Shown: positions 1-5,440 of the stretch, one piece after another | Layout of the letters: every line of letters begins with the position of its first letter | Numbering within the stretch: the stretch's first letter is position 1 | Assembly: GCA_001771055.1 (NCBI GenBank) | Contig: MESS01000049.1 | Coordinates: forward strand, 72,303-80,314 | DNA: 8,012 nt | Direction: 5' to 3' | Source of the DNA: Caldithrix sp. RBG_13_44_9 | GTDB taxonomy: Bacteria > Calditrichota > Calditrichia > RBG-13-44-9 | Position numbers and translations under genes: made by a program | The notes under the pieces: model-generated | Database searches by the model: none | Seen by the model: only the letters and a program-made list of their open reading frames with translations | What the model was told of the DNA's origin: nothing

Positions 1-850
1 GAAGTCGAGCCATTCCGGTAATTCTCTCACACATAATCGGATTTTTCTTGTGCGGCATGGCGGAGGATCCTTTTTGTCCTTTTCCGAAAGGTTCTTCTAC
101 CTCCAGCACTTCGGTCTTCTGCAGGTGCCGGATCTCGGTAGCAATCTTTTCCAAATTGCTGCCAATCAAGGCCAGGGAATTCATATAATCAGCATGGCGA
201 TCCCGTTGGATGATTTGTGTGGATATAGGATCAGGTTTAAGGCCAAGTTTCTGGCAAACATATTCTTCCACCTTTGGATCCAGGTGATCATAGGTGCCTA
301 CTGCCCCGGAAATCTGTCCGACCGAGATGGTTTTGATGGCACTTTTCAGCCGTTCCGCGCCGCGGAGAGTGTCGCTGTACCACAAAGCCAATTTCAACCC
401 AAAGGTGATGGGTTCGGCATGAATTCCATGGGTTCGACCTACCATCACGGTATCCTTATATTTCAGAGCCTGCAGCGCCAGTATTTCTTTCAACTCTTCC
501 AGCTTTTTCAATATCAATTCACCAGCCTGTTTCATCTGTATGGCCAAGGTGGTATCCAGGATATCGGAAGAGGTCATTCCAAAGTGAATATAGCGAGCAG
601 AAGGTCCAACATACTCTGCAACATTGGTTAAAAAAGCGATCACATCGTGCTGGACAGTTTCTTCAATCTGTAAAATTTTCTGGACATCAAATCGGGCTTT
701 CTGACGGATTTCCTCAACTGCGGCTTTGGGAATCATTCCCAACTCTGCCTGGGCTTCACAGGCTAGAATTTCAATCTCCAGCCAGATCTGAAATTTATTC
801 TCATCCTCCCAAATCCTGCTGATTTCCGGTAAAGTGTATCGTGGTATCAT
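1..850 (-). CDS. purB: Adenylosuccinate lyase, N-terminal part (cut by window edge)
   Basis: Cytosolic enzyme that removes fumarate from SAICAR and from adenylosuccinate, so it acts twice in purine/AMP synthesis. I translated the minus strand from the ATG at 850: 283 codons stay open to the left edge, about two thirds of the usual ~430 residues. The N-terminus MIPRYTLPEI is typical of the family. Seen motifs are HDV at 68-70, TSSDILDTT at 93-101, GRTHG at 138-142 (family catalytic His, H141), and the fumarase/aspartase-superfamily signature GSSAMPHKKNP at 261-271, whose mobile loop carries the catalytic Ser. No frameshift is seen in this part. The start lies 3 bases after the htrA stop and no strong ribosome site is visible, so translation is probably coupled to htrA. 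Argininosuccinate lyase and fumarase are excluded by the N-terminus and the AMPHKKNP form of the signature. Identity is very secure; the C-terminus is outside the window. Confidence 0.97.
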   Translation of the reverse strand, partial: MIPRYTLPEISRIWEDENKFQIWLEIEILACEAQAELGMIPKAAVEEIRQKARFDVQKILQIEETVQHDVIAFLTNVAEYVGPSARYIHFGMTSSDILDTTLAIQMKQAGELILKKLEELKEILALQALKYKDTVMVGRTHGIHAEPITFGLKLALWYSDTLRGAERLKSAIKTISVGQISGAVGTYDHLDPKVEEYVCQKLGLKPDPISTQIIQRDRHADYMNSLALIGSNLEKIATEIRHLQKTEVLEVEEPFGKGQKGSSAMPHKKNPIMCERITGMARL

Positions 851-853
851 CTT

Positions 854-2062
854 TCACTTGGCTTCCAATAATTTCATATTTATTTTCTGTTCTTTTTGCT
901 CCCTGATGATATACATTTCAATACTATCGCCAACCTGTACGTCCATATCTTCCAGAATTTTAATGATATGGTCGGTATTGGTGACAGTCTGGTTACCTAC
1001 CCGCAGGATCACGTCTTCGGTTTTCAAACCCGCCTTATCGGCTGAACTACCCGTATCGATTTGAGTAACAATTACTCCCTGTTTTACTTTGAGCCCCAGG
1101 GCCCGAACAATGACATCATTGAGATCCTGAACCCTGAAGCCCCACCAGATATTGCGGTTCACTCCTCCGCTTACTTTAATCTGCTCACTGATTTTCTGAA
1201 TCCGGTTAATAGGGATGGCAAATCCAATCCCCACAAAGCCGTGTTCATAAGGGCTTCCGGTATAAATAAAGGTGTTCATGCCGATTACCTGTCCTAGTGA
1301 ATTTACCAGCGGACCACCGCTGTTCCCATAATTGATGGCCGCATCGGTCTGGATCATGTCCTTATAAAGCCGGCCGCTTTGCTCAATCTTTCCCCAATCA
1401 CGATTGATGGCACTGATCACTCCGACCGTTACCGTAGGCTGATTGCTTAATGGAAAAAGTCCGAAAGGATTCCCAAAAGCGATGACCCACTCCCCTACGA
1501 TCAGATTATCTGAATTTCCCATTTTAAGGAAAGGGAATCGGTTTCCATCAATCTTTAATAGAGTTACATCCGAAACCCGATCAGTCCCGACCAGAATTGC
1601 TTTATGTTGTTCTCCTCCCGGAAGGGTAACAATGATTTCATCTCCCTTTCCAGCTACATGATCATTGGTAAGGATATAGCCATCCGGTGAAATGACAAAT
1701 CCGCTGCCCATATTGGTCACCTCTCTCTCAGACACCCGGTCACGGAAAAGTTCCGGGAAAAAATATCGCAAGGCAGGATCATCCATGAAAGGATTTCGCT
1801 GCACCACCCGCTGAATCTCCTTAACGGTTATACTCACAACAGCGGGGCTCACTTGAGCCACCGCCCGGGTAATGGCGTTCTGACGGGATTGGAAGATCTG
1901 CTCTCCGACAATTTCCCGGTTATTCGTATCAACCTGGGCATAGGCAGAGCTGACCAAGGAGGAATCACCAGCACTTGCCTGTCGTTCAGCGGTACTTTGA
2001 CAATTCAATTCAAAAAAGATGATGAGAAAACCAACAAGTAATATTTTCAGCATTCGCTTCAT
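854..2062 (-). CDS. HtrA/DegS-like trypsin-fold serine protease with one PDZ domain
   Basis: Envelope quality-control or signalling protease of the HtrA family, 402 residues. Basic residues then a hydrophobic core at about 5-17 form a signal peptide or, more likely, a membrane anchor. Cys21 is preceded by E-L-N, a poor lipobox, and the AYA|Q site at 40-43 is far from the core. The protease domain runs from about 60 to 295 with a complete triad: His135 in TNDHV, Asp165 in DRVSDVTLLK, Ser248 in GNSGGPL. The PDZ domain is about 305-398 (GVIVTQIDTGSSADKAGL, then DVILRVGNQTV). Anchor, protease and a single PDZ is the architecture of E. coli DegS rather than DegP (two PDZ), but no RseA or sigma-E partner is visible, so I give no symbol. 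An AGGAG at 2065-2069 is only 2 bases from the chosen ATG, while Met4 (ATG at 2053) would have 11; either start leaves the protein functionally the same. It lies 21 bases after truA and 3 before purB, in a likely operon. Confidence 0.93.
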   Translation of the reverse strand: MKRMLKILLVGFLIIFFELNCQSTAERQASAGDSSLVSSAYAQVDTNNREIVGEQIFQSRQNAITRAVAQVSPAVVSITVKEIQRVVQRNPFMDDPALRYFFPELFRDRVSEREVTNMGSGFVISPDGYILTNDHVAGKGDEIIVTLPGGEQHKAILVGTDRVSDVTLLKIDGNRFPFLKMGNSDNLIVGEWVIAFGNPFGLFPLSNQPTVTVGVISAINRDWGKIEQSGRLYKDMIQTDAAINYGNSGGPLVNSLGQVIGMNTFIYTGSPYEHGFVGIGFAIPINRIQKISEQIKVSGGVNRNIWWGFRVQDLNDVIVRALGLKVKQGVIVTQIDTGSSADKAGLKTEDVILRVGNQTVTNTDHIIKILEDMDVQVGDSIEMYIIREQKEQKINMKLLEAK

Positions 2063-2083
2063 TTCTCCTCTCGGGTGTCAAAT

Positions 2084-2812
2084 TTAATATACAACCTGCT
2101 CCAAAAACAAGCCCCTTGCCGGAGCAGTATTTCCGGCTTGATTTCGATCTTTAGCTTGTAGAATCACGCTAAACTGATCCGGAGCTAACTTCCCTCGTCC
2201 CACTTCGGTCATTGTTCCCACCAGGGTCCTTACCATACCATGTAAAAACCGGTTGGCGCCGATCCGGTAGATCAGAAAATCATTCTCCCAGCGCCAGGAT
2301 GATTCAAATACCTGGCATTTTTTATGATTAGTCTGAGTTTCCAATCGGCAGAAAGAGCTAAAATCATGTTCTCCTAGAATTATCTCCGCCAGGGGAAAAA
2401 TTATCTGAGTATCAATCTTGGAAAAAAGCTGCCAGCATAGATTGCGATAAATGGCGGTTCGTTCAAAATAGATAAAATACTGGTAAATTCTTTGTTTGGC
2501 ATCAAATCGGGAGTTGAAATCTGGAGCTGCTACTTCAGAATTTTTAACAACAATATCACGCGGCAGGTAAGCATTCAATCCCATATAAATCTTATTTACC
2601 GGCAGCTCTTTCTGCAGGTGAAAGTTAACTACCTGACCCCGGGCATGAACCCCGCTGTCGGTACGGCCGGCTGCCACTACCCGGACTGTCTCCTGGGTAA
2701 GTTTAAAAATGGCCTCCTCCAGAATATCCTGAATTCCTCCGGCGTTTTCTTGACTCTGCCAGCCTTGATAATTCGTTCCTTCATATTCTAACAATAACCG
2801 GATATTCCGCAT
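2084..2812 (-). CDS. truA: tRNA pseudouridine(38-40) synthase
   Basis: Converts U38, U39 and U40 in the tRNA anticodon arm to pseudouridine; cytosolic. I place the start at the ATG at 2812 (242 residues, MRNIRLLLEYEGT), which matches the family's N-terminus. A reading from a TTG at 2842 would add ten residues with no family resemblance and no ribosome site. Upstream of the ATG is only a weak AGAGA about 7 bases away. Domains seen: first ferredoxin-like half with LLLEYEGTNYQGWQ near residues 6-19; catalytic loop GRTDSGVHA at 49-57 with the nucleophilic Asp52; FNSRFDAKQRIYQYFI near 99-114; second half with NRFLHGMVR at 187-195 followed by GTMTEVGRGK; C-terminal PARGLFLEQVVY. Length and motif order are normal for TruA. 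It is the first gene of the truA-htrA-purB group, with a non-coding stretch of about 400 bases upstream that probably carries its promoter. Confidence 0.96.
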   Translation of the reverse strand: MRNIRLLLEYEGTNYQGWQSQENAGGIQDILEEAIFKLTQETVRVVAAGRTDSGVHARGQVVNFHLQKELPVNKIYMGLNAYLPRDIVVKNSEVAAPDFNSRFDAKQRIYQYFIYFERTAIYRNLCWQLFSKIDTQIIFPLAEIILGEHDFSSFCRLETQTNHKKCQVFESSWRWENDFLIYRIGANRFLHGMVRTLVGTMTEVGRGKLAPDQFSVILQAKDRNQAGNTAPARGLFLEQVVY

Positions 2813-2918
2813 GTTTATCTCTGATACTATTAAACTATTCAACTTTCACAACTGGACTCTGGTCTTATTTTCTTTTCCAAAAATCCACCGAAATGCACCC
2901 TTGCTGCACAAAGGTTAA

Positions 2919-2946
2919 AATATAATAAATTTTTAACTTAAATCAA
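2919..2946 (-). promoter_or_regulatory. Candidate sigma-70-type promoter for truA-htrA-purB (proximal)
   Basis: Minus-strand TTGATT (2946-2941) and TATATT (2924-2919) are separated by 16 bases, a reasonable match to TTGACA/TATAAT. The -10 is embedded in the inverted repeat GTTAAAA/TTTTAAC. Transcription would begin near 2912, giving a leader of about 100 bases before the truA ATG. AT-rich DNA gives such matches by chance, and some FCB bacteria use a different housekeeping consensus, so this is tentative. Confidence 0.3.
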
Positions 2947-2962
2947 ATCGATCGTACCTGTG

Positions 2963-2990
2963 GATATAAGTTGGATTACCTAAAAATCAA
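2963..2990 (-). promoter_or_regulatory. Candidate promoter upstream of truA (distal)
   Basis: A second minus-strand pair, TTGATT (2990-2985) and TATATC (2968-2963), also has a 16-base spacer and lies 44 bases upstream of the proximal candidate. The -10 match is weaker. Both share the same -35 hexamer and spacer length, but this may be coincidence in AT-rich DNA. Confidence 0.2.
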
Positions 2991-3210
2991 TTAGTTAATG
3001 ATAATATCAGGGAGGGTTGAATATTCTTCCGCAACAGTGTGACCCTTTATTTATAACTCCCCCAGGGGGGTAATCAACTATTTGGTATCAGAACCTGATT
3101 ATGGTGGTGGAGATTGTGACAGCAGTGATTGGATATTGGCTATTAGTCAAGTCTTGATAGGTATTTAAAATTATTCATCAACCTTTTAAGAAAATCAGCC
3201 AGCAGCAGGT

Positions 3211-3540
3211 CTAAACTTTTTTTCTCATAAAGGGCATTAACAGACGGTCGATTTTTTCATTGTTCAATAAAGACTTTTCAATGATTTCGGGTAGATCTGC
3301 TTCTGTCACCTTACCATACCAGATTCCTTCCGGATAAATGACCATTGAGATGCCCTGGTTGCAGGTGCCTAAACAACCAGCCTTATTGATCCTGATCTTA
3401 GATTTCAAACCCAGACGGTCAACTTCTTCCTTTAATTTGTTTCGGAAATCGGGACTTCCCTTCTGGCTGCAGGAACCCCGGGTATCAGAGTCATCCCTTA
3501 CATTTTCACAGATAAACACATGTTTCTGATAAAGGCTCAC
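3211..3540 (-). CDS. Thioredoxin-fold [2Fe-2S] ferredoxin
   Basis: Small soluble electron carrier of the thioredoxin-like [2Fe-2S] ferredoxin family (relatives: Aquifex Fd1, Azotobacter FeFdI, and the NuoE C-terminal domain). I choose the GTG at 3540 as start (109 residues): AGGGAG sits at 3546-3551 with a 5-base gap, and it falls just after the stop of the preceding gene. An ATG at 3606 is in frame but would overlap the zinc-ribbon gene by 53 bases and add 22 residues that do not look like the family. With the GTG start the protein begins SLYQKHVFIC, as family members do. Cluster ligands are Cys11, Cys24, Cys56 and Cys60 (C-X12-C, then C-X3-C in AGCLGTC), the family pattern. IYPEGIWYGKV and the following DLPEIIEKSL helix are also typical. 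Physiological partner is unknown; no hydrogenase, nitrogenase or complex I genes are in view. Confidence 0.92.
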   Translation of the reverse strand: MSLYQKHVFICENVRDDSDTRGSCSQKGSPDFRNKLKEEVDRLGLKSKIRINKAGCLGTCNQGISMVIYPEGIWYGKVTEADLPEIIEKSLLNNEKIDRLLMPFMRKKV

Positions 3541-3545
3541 AAATG

Positions 3546-3551
3546 CTCCCT
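3546..3551 (-). promoter_or_regulatory. Ribosome binding site fixing the ferredoxin start
   Basis: AGGGAG on the minus strand, 5 bases before the GTG at 3540 and just downstream of the TAA (3556-3554) of the zinc-ribbon gene. It supports the GTG start over the in-frame ATG at 3606. Confidence 0.75.
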
Positions 3552-3553
3552 GA

Positions 3554-3751
3554 TTATGGTTCAGAACAACTATGGAAAAAACCGCAAGCGGGACAGATAA
3601 ATTCACATTTACGTGTCACCAGTTTTTGGCCACAATTATCACAATATTCCCAGAAATTATTCGACTGAAAATCTATTCTATTTAATTTTATTGGTTCAGC
3701 TTTGGGAGATCGGAACTGGGAACCAGATGTTGTAGAACGATGTTTGCTCAC
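3554..3751 (-). CDS. Small Cys-rich zinc-ribbon protein of unknown function
   Basis: Predicted 65-residue protein. I choose the GTG at 3751, preceded by GAGAGGT at 3758-3764 with a 6-base gap; an in-frame GTG at 3784 would add 11 residues but has no ribosome site. The first 36 residues are basic and polar without recognisable domain. The C-terminal part is a zinc ribbon: CDNCG at 37-41, then Cys49, CPACG at 53-57, and Cys62 in HSCSEP at the very end. The two CxxC knuckles could bind one zinc ion; the two extra Cys (49, 62) are unusual for a simple ribbon. I recall similar short proteins with the C-x3-CPxCGY-x4-SCSD type of ending in diverse bacteria, with no known function. It is 13 bases upstream of the ferredoxin gene and almost certainly co-translated with it. 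A role in metal or cluster handling, or nucleic-acid binding, would be a guess. Confidence 0.75.
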   Translation of the reverse strand: MSKHRSTTSGSQFRSPKAEPIKLNRIDFQSNNFWEYCDNCGQKLVTRKCEFICPACGFFHSCSEP

Positions 3752-3757
3752 GCTTAG

Positions 3758-3764
3758 ACCTCTC
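3758..3764 (-). promoter_or_regulatory. Ribosome binding site fixing the zinc-ribbon start
   Basis: GAGAGGT on the minus strand with 6 bases to the GTG at 3751. The alternative GTG at 3784 has only an AT-rich, SD-less leader, so the shorter protein is preferred. Confidence 0.6.
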
Positions 3765-3789
3765 AATAAATATTTAAAGTCCACAAGAA

Positions 3790-3810
3790 TTTGCTGATAA
3801 AAACAGCAAA
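3790..3810. repeat. Perfect 7-bp inverted repeat
   Basis: TTTGCTG (3790-3796) and CAGCAAA (3804-3810) flank a 7-base A-rich loop. A further CAGCAAG follows directly at 3811-3817, so the CAGCAA motif is also repeated in tandem. It lies upstream of the zinc-ribbon gene. The stem is weak and no T-run follows on the minus strand, so a terminator is unlikely; an operator or a small leader hairpin is possible. Confidence 0.4.
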
Positions 3811-3873
3811 CAGCAAGCAGGAAAACTATGAAAGGTAATTTTTAATTCGATTAGATTTAAGGAGGGGAACTGT

Positions 3874-3972
3874 TGTAAAAACCAGGAAATTAATACGGTC
3901 CTTGCCAGGGAATTAATAGTGTGAACAGCTGTAAAAACCAAAGAATCAATATAGTCCCAGCCAGAGTATTAA
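3874..3972. repeat. Imperfect tandem duplication, 56-base offset, across the fusion-gene stop
   Basis: Bases 3874-3916 and 3930-3972 align without gaps at about 33 of 43 positions, including an exact 11-base block TGTAAAAACCA (3874-3884 and 3930-3940). The 3930-3972 copy encodes part of the last hydrophobic segment of the kinase-DUF92 protein; the other copy spans its final codons, stop and trailer. The 56-base offset is not a multiple of three, so the second copy is read in another frame and supplies the final PWQGPY and the TAA. Confidence 0.55.
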
Positions 3973-5437
3973 AAAAATTGACCATATCATTGTTCATCCA
4001 TTTGAGACCGGATATGGGTACTGTCTGGTTTGTTTTACAATGGATGCGTTTTTCAGTGATCTTCTGACAAACGCTGCAACGGTATTGAACCTGCACTGTT
4101 GCTCCTAATAAACTATCAACCAGACTGGCTGTCATTCCTGCAAGGGTGAGCAGCAAAATAATTAGAAGTTTTTCTATCGGTTGATATTCAGGAAGAAATC
4201 CCAATCCGGCAAGTGCTAAAATAAGAGATCCCAGGAAGGCGCCCCATAATCCACCCAGAGTAACGCCTCCAGAAGTACCCGGTGGAACTGGTTTGAAGTT
4301 TGAGATCAGGCGGGGTTTCCGGCCAAGCCGCATCCCAATTTCAGTAGCCCAGGTATCAGCAGTGGCTGCAGCCATGGCACCCAGATAAGCCAGATAGATG
4401 AAGGGATGGGGTTTAAGTATTTCCCAGATCATCAGCAATCCAGCTAATCCCCCATTGGCCCAAACCTGCAGATAATCCCGGCGGCTTCCTTTTTCAAAAA
4501 TTTCATCATAAGATGTCTTTCCCAGTTTTGACAGCAGACTGGAAAGCAAGAAAAAAGTCATTATCGGGATGGTCCATTTCCAGCCGCCAAAACCGAATAT
4601 CACATTAGCCAGGAGAAAAGTTGATATACTTCCATTGGCGGTCAGAAATCTGACCTTATAAGAGAAGAATGCTACTGTTCCTCCCAGCAGCATTCCAATA
4701 AGGAATTGAAAATGATGGATTTTATCACCACTTAATAAAAAGTAGAGAACAAAAGCCGTGAGGAGCGGAACAGAAAGATTGTCATTCCCGCGGTCTCCCA
4801 GTGCTTCTGCTGCCGTGGCAACCACCGCCGCCATCAGGGAAAAAAGCAGTAGATAGAAGATGTGATGGCTGGACGTGGCCAGATTTGGAGGATATAACAG
4901 GAAGGTCATAAAAATAGCAACCGCACTCACTACAAACATTGCCATAGAACCTTCCCGTGATTTTTGGTCGCGAATTAATTGATAAATATGCGGTTCCCAA
5001 ACATTATGGCCGACAATGGCAGCGGCCGCATCACCTACCGCCATCACCATCATAGCGGCAATAATAATGATTTTATAATCTGTCCAGAACAGGAGAACCA
5101 GGACCAGGAATGAAAAAGCATAATAAACCGTTCCCAGGTTATGGCGGTCAATATGAATCCCCGGTAACAAATTCTTTTTTAAGGCTACAAAATTAAAGAT
5201 GGTAAAAAATAAAGAAATGACCAATAATGGCAAAGAAGTTTTCAGAAGCACCGGAGTGAGAAGCAGCATCAGACCAACTGAAATGTGCACGATCTTTCGG
5301 GTCGCCTCTTGTGACCAATGCAATTTTTTCCGGATAACCTCAGATATCAGAATCACGAGAAAGATTCCGGCAAACAGCAGAAGAAGATTTGTCCAATCAG
5401 TGATTGGCGGAATTTCGAGGATATGAGTATAGTTCAT
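3890..5437 (-). CDS. Fusion membrane protein: phytol/dolichol kinase-like domain plus DUF92 (VTE6-like) domain
   Basis: Polytopic membrane protein of 515 residues that joins two families. Residues about 20-235 resemble the dolichol kinase/phytol kinase (SEC59, VTE5) family: RKIVHISVG at 47-55, GTVYYAFSF at 102-110, GDAAAAIVG at 135-143, EGSMAMFVVSA at 162-172, and EALGDRGNDNLSVPLLTAF at 211-229. Residues about 245-505 are a complete DUF92 (TMEM19/VTE6) domain: LTANGSISTFLLANVIFG near 265, WANGG at 326-330, ATADTWATEIG at 358-368, FKPVPPGTSGGVTLGG at 381-396, DSLLGATVQ at 441-449, a CSVC...C cluster at 454-467, and WMNNDMVNFFNTL at 480-492. In plants VTE5 makes phytyl phosphate and VTE6 makes phytyl diphosphate, so the fusion may convert an isoprenoid alcohol to its diphosphate by two CTP- or NTP-dependent steps; this is inference. 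The ATG is 3 bases after the leuS stop, so the genes are likely coupled. Around 10 or more hydrophobic segments are visible. A CTP:phosphatidate cytidylyltransferase-like role for the first half is the main alternative. Confidence 0.88.
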   Translation of the reverse strand: MNYTHILEIPPITDWTNLLLLFAGIFLVILISEVIRKKLHWSQEATRKIVHISVGLMLLLTPVLLKTSLPLLVISLFFTIFNFVALKKNLLPGIHIDRHNLGTVYYAFSFLVLVLLFWTDYKIIIIAAMMVMAVGDAAAAIVGHNVWEPHIYQLIRDQKSREGSMAMFVVSAVAIFMTFLLYPPNLATSSHHIFYLLLFSLMAAVVATAAEALGDRGNDNLSVPLLTAFVLYFLLSGDKIHHFQFLIGMLLGGTVAFFSYKVRFLTANGSISTFLLANVIFGFGGWKWTIPIMTFFLLSSLLSKLGKTSYDEIFEKGSRRDYLQVWANGGLAGLLMIWEILKPHPFIYLAYLGAMAAATADTWATEIGMRLGRKPRLISNFKPVPPGTSGGVTLGGLWGAFLGSLILALAGLGFLPEYQPIEKLLIILLLTLAGMTASLVDSLLGATVQVQYRCSVCQKITEKRIHCKTNQTVPISGLKWMNNDMVNFFNTLAGTILILWFLQLFTLLIPWQGPY

Positions 5438-5440
5438 GAG

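Larger units (their letters stand above)
2813..3210. other. AT-rich intergenic spacer upstream of truA
   Basis: About 400 bases without a convincing gene on either strand. Longest readings from ATG are short (14 codons from 2998 and 18 codons from 3101 on +, 11 codons on - near 3180) and lack good ribosome sites. The stretch contains two weak minus-strand promoter matches (listed separately), an inverted repeat GTTAAAA/TTTTAAC (2914-2920 and 2931-2937) around one of them, a G/C palindrome CCCCC-A-GGGGGG at 3059-3070, and a short palindrome TCAAG-T-CTTGA at 3147-3157. No hairpin followed by a T-run is seen after the ferredoxin stop at 3211. I cannot identify a known riboswitch or small RNA in it. 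Confidence 0.6.

Noticed and set aside
50..631. 193-codon open frame on the plus strand
   Set aside because: It is antisense to purB, whose minus-strand translation carries the full lyase signature; the plus-strand protein has no recognisable family.
2053..2081. Perfect TTGACA (2081-2076, minus strand) in the truA-htrA gap as an htrA promoter
   Set aside because: The expected -10 position 17 bases on reads AGCGAA and lies inside the htrA coding sequence, so no promoter is supported.
2813..2842. TTG at 2842 as truA start
   Set aside because: It adds ten residues unlike the family and lacks a ribosome site; the ATG at 2812 gives the typical N-terminus.
3059..3070. CCCCC-A-GGGGGG as a terminator
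   Set aside because: The loop would be one base and no T-run follows on either strand; it is at most a DNA palindrome.
3101..3157. 18-codon plus-strand reading frame starting with ATG at 3101
   Set aside because: Very short, no ribosome site, no similarity I can see; expected by chance.
3541..3606. ATG at 3606 as ferredoxin start
   Set aside because: It overlaps the zinc-ribbon gene by 53 bases, adds non-family residues, and the GTG at 3540 has a far better ribosome site.
3790..3810. Inverted repeat TTTGCTG/CAGCAAA as terminator of the fusion gene
   Set aside because: The stem is AT-rich and only 7 bp, and no T-tract follows on the minus strand.
3861..3875. Plus-strand GGAGGGG followed by TTG as the start of a gene
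   Set aside because: The TTG at 3873 is followed at once by TAA, and no other plus-strand frame begins nearby.
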